Below, piece by piece: positions 7,255-16,500 of a stretch of 25,494 bases of DNA. The position numbers and the translations under genes are program-made. Origin of the DNA: an uncultured Ignavibacteria bacterium (GTDB lineage: Bacteria; Bacteroidota; Ignavibacteria; Tepidaquicellales; Tepidaquicellaceae); contig CALEVL010000248.1 in assembly GCA_937924675.1 (NCBI GenBank), positions 1 to 25,494 on the forward strand. The letters are read 5' to 3'. Each line of letters starts with the position of its first letter. The first letter of the stretch is position 1. The notes under the pieces were generated by a model. It had not been told where the DNA came from and searched no databases. It was given only the letters and a program-made list of their open reading frames with translations.

Positions 7255-8421
7255 TCAACCGACTACCGGAAACAACTCCGGATCTAACGCCTTTCTGATA
7301 TAAATAAAAACATCATCGACAGAAATATGAGCCATGCATTGCGGAGCCTGACATCCGTAATCATGCCCAAGATAAAGGCACGGGCTGCAAAATTTGTCGC
7401 TTTGTATAAGAACTGCATTCTTGTTGTATGAACCCCATTTTGCGGGATTTGTAGGGCCATGAAGACCCATGGTTTTGGTACCGACGCATGATGCTATATG
7501 AAGCATTCCTGTATTGCTGCAAACTATAAGTTTTGCTTTTTTGACAAGTGCAACAACATTGTCCAGAGGAAACTGACCTGCAGTATTAATTGTGTTCTTT
7601 CCAATTCCTTCTGCTATCTCTTTACACCTGTCTTCCTCAAGCTTTGCCCCGGTGATCAGTATCCGGATATTCTCATCAAAATCAACCAAACGCCTGCCAA
7701 GCTTAATGTAATTTACTACTTCCCATTCTCTTGGCTTTCCGTTTTCTCCGCATCCCGGGTGCAGGCAAATTACAGTCTTCTCTTCAAGATCATTTTCTTT
7801 CCAAAAGCTATATGCAAAATTAAAGTCTTCATCATTCAAAAAATACTCTAATTTTTTATCCTCTTCAGAGATATTTATGCCTAAGGGTATCAACAGATCA
7901 AGGAATGTCTCGAGTTCATGTTTGGTTTTGGTGTGAGTTACAACACTGTCATATCCGTAGTGTTTCATTTGCAATTCTGTCTTAAATCCAACAGAGTAAT
8001 CAGACCTTGTCAGCATTGTCATAATAGCATTAATTCTTTCCCATTGTCCTGCGTCTATAACAACTTCATACTTATCCTTTCTTAACTCTTTAATGAATCT
8101 GAAAAACTTAAGTGGATTCCTGAGATAGCTGTGAACATCAATTTCAACTACGTTGTCAATATAAGGAGTCTTTTTGGCTACGGCATAATTAATCTTTGTG
8201 CATATGAATGTCACCTTTGAACCGGGGAATGATTTCTTCAAGGTCCTTAGCATTGGTATCAAGAGTATTGAATCACCAATAGCGGCAAGCTTTATCACAA
8301 GAATGTTTCTGACATTTTCAATCGGAAGCCTTCTTTTTCTCTTGAGAAATATTGCCATCAGTATAACTATAGGGATACCTGCATACTTGTCAAATATCCT
8401 GAACAACGCTCTACGTTTCAT
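7255..8421 (-). CDS. GT9-family glycosyltransferase (heptosyltransferase-like)
   Basis: This is a probable lipopolysaccharide or surface-glycan glycosyltransferase of the ADP-heptose transferase type. The 388 residues begin with a basic, partly hydrophobic segment (1-30) that may associate with the membrane. The N-terminal Rossmann domain starts at RNILVIKLAAIGDSILLIPM (38-57). The C-terminal domain has ICLHPGCGENGKPREW, then LITGAKLEEDRC and IVCSNTGMLHIASCVGT (299-315), followed by GLHGPTNPAKWG. A cysteine group C345, C348, C357, C362 occupies the same place as in the GT9 gene at 4743. ATG start without a Shine-Dalgarno site, but with a plausible promoter upstream. Acceptor unknown. Confidence 0.88.
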   Translation of the reverse strand: MKRRALFRIFDKYAGIPIVILMAIFLKRKRRLPIENVRNILVIKLAAIGDSILLIPMLRTLKKSFPGSKVTFICTKINYAVAKKTPYIDNVVEIDVHSYLRNPLKFFRFIKELRKDKYEVVIDAGQWERINAIMTMLTRSDYSVGFKTELQMKHYGYDSVVTHTKTKHELETFLDLLIPLGINISEEDKKLEYFLNDEDFNFAYSFWKENDLEEKTVICLHPGCGENGKPREWEVVNYIKLGRRLVDFDENIRILITGAKLEEDRCKEIAEGIGKNTINTAGQFPLDNVVALVKKAKLIVCSNTGMLHIASCVGTKTMGLHGPTNPAKWGSYNKNAVLIQSDKFCSPCLYLGHDYGCQAPQCMAHISVDDVFIYIRKALDPELFPVVG

Positions 8422-8456
8422 CTATACAACCGGTCCGAATGAAAAATTTTGTTTTT

Positions 8457-8485
8457 AATATACTCAGAAATCAATATATTATCAA
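8457..8485 (-). promoter_or_regulatory. Candidate promoter for the GT9/leucine dehydrogenase transcript
   Basis: Read on the minus strand, TTGATA (8485-8480) and TATATT (8462-8457) are spaced by 17 bp. Transcription would start near 8450, about 30 nt before the GT9 ATG at 8421. The 82-bp gap is shared with the divergent cdd gene. A weaker plus-strand candidate, TTTTTA (8452-8457) with TATATT (8475-8480) and 17-bp spacing, overlaps it, so the two promoters may interfere with each other. Confidence 0.4.
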
Positions 8486-8503
8486 CAAAAGTAACAATAT
8501 AGA

Positions 8504-8917
8504 TTGCATCCCGATTATCTCACGCTGATTGAACATTCCCTTAAGGCAAGAAAGATCTCATACTCGCCTTACTCGCGATTTAAGGTTGGTGCAGCATTGC
8601 TTTCCTGTAGCGGAAGAATTTACACCGGCGCAAATATTGAATCTGCGTCATATTCACTGACACTGTGCGCAGAAAGAGTAGTATTTGCAAAAGCTATCTC
8701 TGAAGGTGAAAAGTCATTCAGGGCTATAGCTGTTTCTGTTAGCACAAACGAACTTGTATTTCCATGCGGTGCATGCAGGCAATTCATGTTTGAGTTTGCC
8801 AAAGACCTTGATGTAATTGTTGTAAGATCTAAATCCTCATTTGTTGTTACAAAGTTAAGAGACTTGTTACCGGAAGCATTTGAAAAAAAATCAATACCAT
8901 CATCGAAGAAGAAATGA
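8504..8917 (+). CDS. cdd: Cytidine deaminase
   Basis: It deaminates cytidine and deoxycytidine to uridine and deoxyuridine. The 137-residue protein is of the small tetrameric type. It has the substrate-side YSRFKVGAAL (23-32), the zinc and proton-shuttle motif CAE at 55-57, and the second zinc motif PCGACRQ at 87-93 (C88, C91). A short Lys/Ser-rich tail (SIPSSKKK) ends it. The start is TTG; no ATG lies upstream or before the conserved core. The stop overlaps the tdk start by 4 bp (ATGA). With tdk and the nucleoside-binding lipoprotein it forms a pyrimidine salvage operon. Confidence 0.95.
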   Translation: MHPDYLTLIEHSLKARKISYSPYSRFKVGAALLSCSGRIYTGANIESASYSLTLCAERVVFAKAISEGEKSFRAIAVSVSTNELVFPCGACRQFMFEFAKDLDVIVVRSKSSFVVTKLRDLLPEAFEKKSIPSSKKK

Positions 8918-9546
8918 ATGAATCATTACAGATAAGAACTTTTAAGAGAGCCGGACACATTGAAGTGATTTGCGGCAGTATGTTTTCCGGAAAGACGGAA
9001 GAGTTGATCCGAAGGATCAGAAGAGCACAGATCGCAAAACAAAGAGTAAAAGTTTTCAAGCCCCGAATAGATGACCGTTACAGTGAGTTTGAGATAGTCT
9101 CACACAGCGAACAGTCATTCCCCTCAGAAGTTGTTACTGATGCTTCGGAGATTTTTGAAAAGAGTTTTGAAGCGGAAGTAATTGGAATTGACGAAGGTCA
9201 GTTTTTTGAAAATAACCTTGTTGAGGTTTGTCAGAATCTTGCAGATTCAGGAAAGAGAGTAATTGTTGCCGGGCTGGATCAGGACTACAAGGCAATACCT
9301 TTTGAGCCAATGCCGCAGCTTTTGTCAATTGCTGAATACATTACTAAGACTCTTGCTGTTTGTGTTATTTGTGGGGCACCGGCAAACAGGACACAGAGAA
9401 TTTCTTCAAGCAACGATCAGATACTTGTAGGTGCCACTAATCATTATGAAGCACGCTGCAGGCTTCATCACATTGTGAACACAGATGGTTTATCATCAAG
9501 GACAATTAACCTCAATGACGAGAAGGAGAAGGAAAATGCTCAGTAA
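8914..9546 (+). CDS. tdk: Thymidine kinase (type II, TK1-like)
   Basis: It phosphorylates thymidine and deoxyuridine to the monophosphates. The 210 residues contain the Walker A GSMFSGKT at 21-28, the Walker B and catalytic glutamate in IDEGQFF (E94), and the zinc site from C150, C153, C182 and H185 (CVIC and CRLHH). The loop that binds the base, LVGATNHYEARC at 171-182, is intact. The roughly 15-residue lead before the IEVICG strand is slightly long but normal. It overlaps cdd by 4 bp and the next gene by 11 bp. The deoxyuridine produced by Cdd is a direct substrate, so the order of genes follows the pathway. Confidence 0.96.
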   Translation: MNESLQIRTFKRAGHIEVICGSMFSGKTEELIRRIRRAQIAKQRVKVFKPRIDDRYSEFEIVSHSEQSFPSEVVTDASEIFEKSFEAEVIGIDEGQFFENNLVEVCQNLADSGKRVIVAGLDQDYKAIPFEPMPQLLSIAEYITKTLAVCVICGAPANRTQRISSSNDQILVGATNHYEARCRLHHIVNTDGLSSRTINLNDEKEKENAQ

Positions 9547-10561
9547 ATTATTTGTATGCATTGTATTGTCATTTGTATTGAGTTCGTGCGGCAAGAAGAC
9601 TGAACAGGATGGAAAGAGTGAGAATGCAGGTTTGCCGGGAACAAAAGTTGGACTTGTTTTCGATATTGGCGGAAGAGGTGATAAGTCATTTAATGATGCA
9701 GCGTATAAAGGTCTTGAAGATGCGAAGAAAGAACTTGGAATTGAGTTTGAAGTAATTGATCCGGGTGATGGGGCAGACCGAGAATCAGCTCTCAGAAGGC
9801 TTGCGAGCAAGAAAGAGATAGGGTTGATTTTCGGAGTTGGATTTATTTTTACGGATGATATCAACAAGATCGCTACTGAATTCTCTTCTAAGAAGTTTGC
9901 ATGTATAGATTACTCTGTTACACCAGCTTCAAAAATTCCGGATAATGTTTCAGCTATAGAGTTTAAGGAGGAAGAAGGTTCATTTCTGATAGGAGCTCTT
10001 TCTGCACTTACATCAAAGACCGGGAAGATCGGCTTCATTGGAGGCATGGAATCTCCTCTGATAAGAAAATTCGAGAACGGTTACATGCAGGGAGCAAAGA
10101 ATATCAATCCGTCAATTCAGATACTCAGCGGTTACGTTAGCGTTTCACCGGATGGTTTCAAGAATCCCGGGAAAGCAAAGGAGATAGCCTTGAGCCAATA
10201 CGCAGGAGGAGCAGATGTGATTTATCATGCTTCCGGACTTTCCGGGCTTGGTTTGTTTGAAGCCGCAAGAGAGAAACAGAAACTGGCTGTGGGTGTTGAT
10301 ATGGATCAATACAAAGAAGCTCCGGGCTTTGTGCTCTCAAGCATGGTTAAACTTGTTGATGTTTCAGTATTCAAAACCATTAAAGCATTTAAGGAAGGAA
10401 AGTTCAATAGCGGAGTAACTACTTTCGGATTGACAGACAATGGTGTAGGATTTGTTTATGACAACAACAACAAGAACCTTATTTCACTTGAGGTCAAGCA
10501 ACAGCTCGATTCAATCAGAACTCTTATACTGGAAGGAAAGATCAAAGTTTCAGCAGAATAG
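9536..10561 (+). CDS. BMP/PnrA-family nucleoside-binding lipoprotein (ABC transporter substrate-binding)
   Basis: This is a periplasmic, membrane-anchored receptor of the basic membrane protein family, whose studied members (PnrA, BmpA) bind nucleosides. I place the start at 9536: AAGGAG (9523-9528) sits 7 nt upstream, and the product then begins with a clean lipoprotein signal MLSKLFVCIVLSFVLSSC, Cys18 being the lipidated residue. Upstream in-frame ATGs at 9485 and 9515 would give odd N-termini. The mature 341-residue precursor shows VGLVFDIGGRGDKSFNDAA (38-56), IGFIGGMESPL, and IYHASGLSGLGLFEAA, all typical. It overlaps tdk by 11 bp. The permease and ATPase genes are not adjacent. Converges on sprA with 3 bp between stops. 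Confidence 0.9.
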   Translation: MLSKLFVCIVLSFVLSSCGKKTEQDGKSENAGLPGTKVGLVFDIGGRGDKSFNDAAYKGLEDAKKELGIEFEVIDPGDGADRESALRRLASKKEIGLIFGVGFIFTDDINKIATEFSSKKFACIDYSVTPASKIPDNVSAIEFKEEEGSFLIGALSALTSKTGKIGFIGGMESPLIRKFENGYMQGAKNINPSIQILSGYVSVSPDGFKNPGKAKEIALSQYAGGADVIYHASGLSGLGLFEAAREKQKLAVGVDMDQYKEAPGFVLSSMVKLVDVSVFKTIKAFKEGKFNSGVTTFGLTDNGVGFVYDNNNKNLISLEVKQQLDSIRTLILEGKIKVSAE

Positions 10562-10564
10562 ATA

Positions 10565-13500
10565 CTACTGAATAGCAATTCTGACATTCAATCCGCCTTC
10601 ATTTGTTGTCCTCGGAATTGTAGTTACCGTTTGCCCCAAAGGATTTGTTTTTATGTACTTGTAAAACAATTGCATAGTCACCTTAGAACTCAGTGAATAC
10701 TGAACAGAAGGATTGACCTGTGTGATCCTCGAGCCGTTTCCCGGCACCTCTCTTGACAACCCCGTAGCATATTCATACAAGACCGGCTCATTGTTTGTTC
10801 TGGATATTGTCAATGCGAAAGAAATATCATTCTGCAATGCTAGCCCAAAGAGCGGAATGTTAAAACCTGATTTTGTAAAATTCATATTAAGACTCCATTC
10901 GCTCGTATTTACCGTTTGTATGGAAGCACCAATCGGATTCAGATTGTTTGTAGTTCCGGAACTCAGTCTCAGTGCTGCAGTTAAGCTGCCGGCAAGAACG
11001 TCTTTAAAATTTATGTTCATTCCGATCAGCGGGCTGAATGCCTGCGTTACAGATTGTGCGTTTGGAATATCATAACTGTTTATATCGACAGAGCGGCTCT
11101 CTTTGTATTCCGAGATGAATGCATTTTCAAGAGTAACTGAGTTTGCGAATTGTGAAAACAACGGAAATTTTTCCAAACCGGAAATGGACAAGTTCCAGTT
11201 AGGAAATGGAAATGATGAAATCTGACTTTCAAAAGCTTCAGTCAGGTTTCTTCTGTTTTGTGCAGAGTTGTTGGGATCATATTCAAATGAGAAGGCAGAT
11301 ACATCACCTCCAAAGAATATTGAATTACCCGTAAATGTTGAACTTGTCTTACTTGTCGGAGAACCTACCTGACCTAATGCATCTGAAGTATAAAACAGAT
11401 TGTTTGTAAATCCCCATGATTTCCTGAAGGTAAGAGACATAGTAATTGCTTCAGGGAATAACGGATTAATAGTGCTTGTCAATGAGACTTCATTTCCGCT
11501 TGTATAGTTGTCAGAAATCTGGGATAAATTCGGAGCACGACTTCCCGGATCAAGGCTGAATCCTAATTGATACAACCTGGATGGTCCGTATTCATCTTTT
11601 GAAGATGGATAGAACCAGAAATTACCAAACCCGGGGAGACCGCCAACACCACCGTTTGTAACATTGTTAGTTTGAGTAAACGTCATGCTAATGTCTTTCG
11701 GAACAAATGATACAATTGCTTTGAGGATATTTGCTATCGTTTGTTTATTACCAGGCTGCTCCGGAACAGAATCTCTTCTCATACCAACCGCCTTTAATCC
11801 ACCTGATTCTGTTCCATCACCTGAGAATAAAGAGAAAAGTTCATTCAGCTTAAAAATCGCGCTCGCGTTTATCGTATTTGAATAGCCGACATTTGAACCG
11901 ACGTTAGATATTTGATTCGGGTTTATCCATCCGTATCTTACATTGTAGTTTCCGGTGAGCGAGACAAATTTGTCAATCAGCGGTAGATTGAAAGAAGGAT
12001 TAAATGCAATATTTTGAGAATAATCCAAATCCTCTCCAAAGTTAATGAGTCCTTCATTAAAAAAGATATCGTCAAATATCTCATCATTTGGTCTCTGATT
12101 GGCAATACTGTCATTAGTGGTCTCAAGATCAGTGAGATCACTTCCTGCCCTAAAATCATATGAGCCGTTCAGATCCACTATCCAATTCTCAATAAATTTC
12201 CAATCAAATCTGAAACCCCGGTTTGCTATGAATTGCCTCGATGGCAAGTCCTCCTCTGCAAATTTTCTTTGCTTGGATTCCGCCCTTGACCTGTTAAAAT
12301 CAACAAGTGCGCTGAAACTCTTTGCAAACAAAGGCGCAAGTGGTATGAATGGAAGACAGAAATATAATTTGGCACCAGCATATCTTTCACCAAGTGGAAG
12401 TAAATTTCCAATGTTAAGATGCAGTATATCACTGAGTCCGAAGTCTGTCGCAAAACTTACTCCGCCATTGTAACGGAAATCATCTTTATTCTCATAAGTT
12501 ACATCTCTGCTTCCGCCAAAGTCTGCATTAAAATTAAATCTCAAAGCATTAATAATGTTCTTTGTAAGGAAGAATCCGCCGGGGAAATTGAACCCCACAT
12601 TATTCAAAGCAATATTGTTTCTTACAATGAGAGTTTGTGCTTCGGTCTTTACATTATCCGAAGCTATTTGAGCCTGTTCCGGATCTCCCGTCTCTGCGAG
12701 CACAGTAAGGTATTTCTGCTCTGCTGCTTTGTCAAGCTCTATATCCGTTCCCGGAAAGTATTGAGGCTCAGAAAGATTTTCACTGTGTCTGAAAGTAATT
12801 GGCAAGGTAAGAAAATTTCCCCAACTTTCGGAAAAGACCGAAGTAATTAGATTATTTATTAACCGGTCTGCATAAACTGTTGCGCTGAAATCCCACGAGA
12901 GACCTGTATTCCTTGTACCAAATCTTCCATCCAATGAATGAAAGTAAGGATCAGTTCTTGCCATTGCAAAATTCAGATCCATAAGATCTGCAAGCTTTAC
13001 ATTTGCGTTAAAGTTGAATGCAACGCCTTCGTTGTCAATTACATTTACAAGACGAAGTTCATTGAACCAAACGCTTCCGGAGATTGCGCTGTTGAGTGCT
13101 GTCCTGTTTTTTTCAACTCCAAGTATGATCTCACGAATTGACTTGAGATCAGGATTTCCGAAGACTCTGTACTCTGAACCCGGCGGTCCGTTAGGCACAG
13201 GAATGGAAACAGGAACATTAGCACTGTCGCGCGCAAGCTTAATTCTTGTAAGATCTGCAAAGTTGATTGTAACATTGTTCAGAGAATCCCATGGCTGTCC
13301 GGGTCTGACATCAGGATGAACCGGAGCACGATACTCGTAATAATTGTTTGAATCGTTTCCGAATCTTACAATCATTGTTGCATCATAAACCTGTTCGCTG
13401 GTATAGTTGAATGAAGGATCACCGTTAACGAAGAGTTTCATCGATCTGTAATTGAACATATCAAGCGGTACCGCGCTGAAATCCTTTCTGGCAGTTTTCC

Positions 13501-16500
13501 TGACTCCTGTTGTAAGATTAGATACCTGCAAAGCAAGTGATGCTTCATTTGATTTGGTATCAACGTTGTTCTGACCTCGGATAGTCTGCCTTAGCACATC
13601 ACCTGCTACCGGACTTTGATAGATCTTCGAGTTTTCTTCAATGCTTACTGTTGATATGCTATACGTAGTATCTAACTTGTTCGCTTTCACCCATTGATTA
13701 CCGGTAAGATTTATGTCATATAGATTAAGTCTTACAGTATCAGTCAGATTTGTCATCCACATTCTTGCAAACTGTACATTTGTAAATACTGCATTTCCAT
13801 ATTGATTGACATACTCCGAAAGCGGGATTTTATACTGATGCCAGCCGTCTTTACCGGTACCTACTATGTACGGATTATTTAGAGTATCAAGGCTAACTTC
13901 GAACTGAAAATAATCATTTGGATTTCTGACACTGTTAGTCCTGTTCAAATCCTCGGTATCAGGTCTCCTGCCGCCTTCAAACTGAATATTATTCTGTGTG
14001 CCGTTGATTGTCTCAACACTAAAGATACCGCTTGTATTATTGTTGTCCAATGCAGGATCCGGCAGCTGCTGAAGTGTCAGACTTGTGCCGTTCAACTGAT
14101 TGTAAACATCAAGTTCCTGCTGATCCGTTAAATAGTCAAGACCAAGGTCATCCTGTAATCTTAGTTCTCCATTGCCGAGAGAATCTTCTGTGTTAAGGTC
14201 ACCATTTGGAATAGCATCCTGACTGATCGATCCAAGATCTATAACAAGTTTTCCATTTCTTGTGACACTATTAAGATTCTCAACACGCATATTGAATTCT
14301 ATGAAGTTAATGTTCTCATTTACAAGATCATTGCTTGTTGTATTGAGATACTTCATAACCCCATTCCAGGTTGTTGCCTTATTCTGAATAGAATCGTAAC
14401 TCCCGTTGTAATTATAATTACCTCTTCGTGACGGATCATAAACTATATAGAGAGGTGTAATAGTATTCTGCGTAGTCTGTACATCCTTGTTGGGATAAAT
14501 GTTAGTCAAAAGATCACCGTTTGGAATATTGTACCACTTCAGTTTTCCCTTCTTGGCAAACTTAAGTCTAAGACTATCCCTAGGTCCGATACTCTCATCA
14601 AGCGGTACTGATGACATAGTCCATGAATTGTAAGTTCCGCCAAGAGAAATCACTTTCTTGGCACCTTCCATATCATCAATATAGGCTACCGCTTCATTGT
14701 TGTCATCAGGTATCTCACTCTTCTTGGTATTTGGGTCAGGTGCAATAGCTGCAATTTCACCTCTTACAGATATTGATGAAGGCTGTCTTGTATTATAGCC
14801 CGGCAGAAGATTGACAAGGCCTGTCAGAAAGTTTACAGGGATTTCAGTTTGAAAATCAACACCGAACATTGAATTGTTAGTTGGTTCCTCCCCTATCCTG
14901 ACTTTATCATTCAAAGTTTCCTGTTTCAGATTCACAAAAGTAAATCCAATCGAACTCTTGTCAGAAATCTTGTAATCTCCTCTAAGCCCCAGAAATGTTT
15001 TCGAGGCGAGAGTAAACAGGTCATTTGTTTCATAAGAGACTTTCAGATCTTTTGACTGCAGAGCCGAAGTATTTCTGATAACTACTGTACCGGTAGTATA
15101 ATCAACAGTGTAATCAATGTTAGGTGTAAGTTCTATGTTTCCAACTTTGATCACTACACTTCCCTGAACAATATTGAAACCAAGATTGATAGTATTGCTC
15201 ACAGCAGCATCACCTCTTGCCTTACCGTCAATTCTGTAATCGTTTGCATTTGGCAGCTGTCGTGAATTACTCTTTAGATCAGTATAAATTTCCGGATACC
15301 AGTAGCTGGAGTCAATAGTTCTTCCGTTTGCATTGTATTCCTGAAGTACAGTTAGGAACGGTTTAAGAGTGGGAAAGATAACAAACCCATTTTCAGGGTC
15401 TATAGTAAGCCCCGGTATATAGTCAAATTTGTTATCAGGCGTACCCGTCCTACCTATGGAAAATTTGTCTAGGCCAAGTATTGTAATCAGACTGCTGTTA
15501 ATCTGCAGAGCAGGTGGAAATGTCGGATTGTAAACTCCGTTGTCCTGAAACTTGATATCAAATTCAAAACCCTCTCTGGCAACCCTTGATACAGGGAGCC
15601 TGTAAATATTCCTCATCTTCAATTCCCATGCAAGCGTATTTGCCGGGGTAAGGTTATCCACTTTTATCATTTTGAGGACTAATGTATCATCACCATTGGC
15701 ACCTGAGTCTGAGCTGATAGTTCCGTATTGCTCACCTGTAACGGTTCTTCTGTAAGCTATCCCAACGAAATAATTTTCAGGAAGACTAATCTTCAGAGAA
15801 ACAAAACCGGCATACTTGTTCAAAGTGTATTCCGAAGTGGAGAGTTTTCTAACAATTCCATATGAGCGCAAACCCTGTACAGGGTTTGGAACAATCTTAA
15901 GAGAATCAGCATACTTACCGGACTGAGGAAGTTTTTCCAGATCAGTATGCAACCCAGCCCTTCTGTATCCGGAAAAAGTCACATCTGCCTGAACCCACAC
16001 TTCAAAAGTAAGATCATCAATCTGCAGTGAATCTGTTGTGGATGTAAGGATTGAATTATTGTAATAGTCGATGAAGCTTTGCTTGTAAATAGTATCAAGG
16101 AAATAATGATTGTCTGAATAATCCCATACCTGAATTGTATATGCCTGCTCCTGAGCACCGAAACTGAAATCCTTAACTTCTGTCTTACTCTTCTTTTGGG
16201 AGACAACTGTAGAGAGAGCTAATGAGCCAAGTTGAAACTCGCCTTTAACTCCAAACAATGCCTGAGATGAACCAATCAGCCCGGATCTTGTCTCTAGTGA
16301 AACATTACCACCCTCAATCTTCTTGATCACTTCATCCGCATATCCGTCATATCGCAGTTTCAATTGGTTCTCGAAATCAAAAAGTCTTTGCGTATTGTAA
16401 TCAGCATCAATATTAAGCTTATCTCCAACTCTGCCTTTTGCAGTAAGCTGGACTTCCTGCTTGAAGTTGATGCTGTTATTTGAATTTCCGAATCCGCTCA

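Noticed and set aside
9485..9535. Longer N-terminus for the nucleoside-binding lipoprotein
   Set aside because: Starts at 9485 or 9515 lack a ribosome-binding site and put polar residues before the signal peptide; 9536 has AAGGAG at the right distance.
12419..12850. 143-codon plus-strand frame inside sprA
   Set aside because: Lies wholly in the SprA coding region, whose frame is continuous over 6.6 kb; no ribosome-binding site or known motif.
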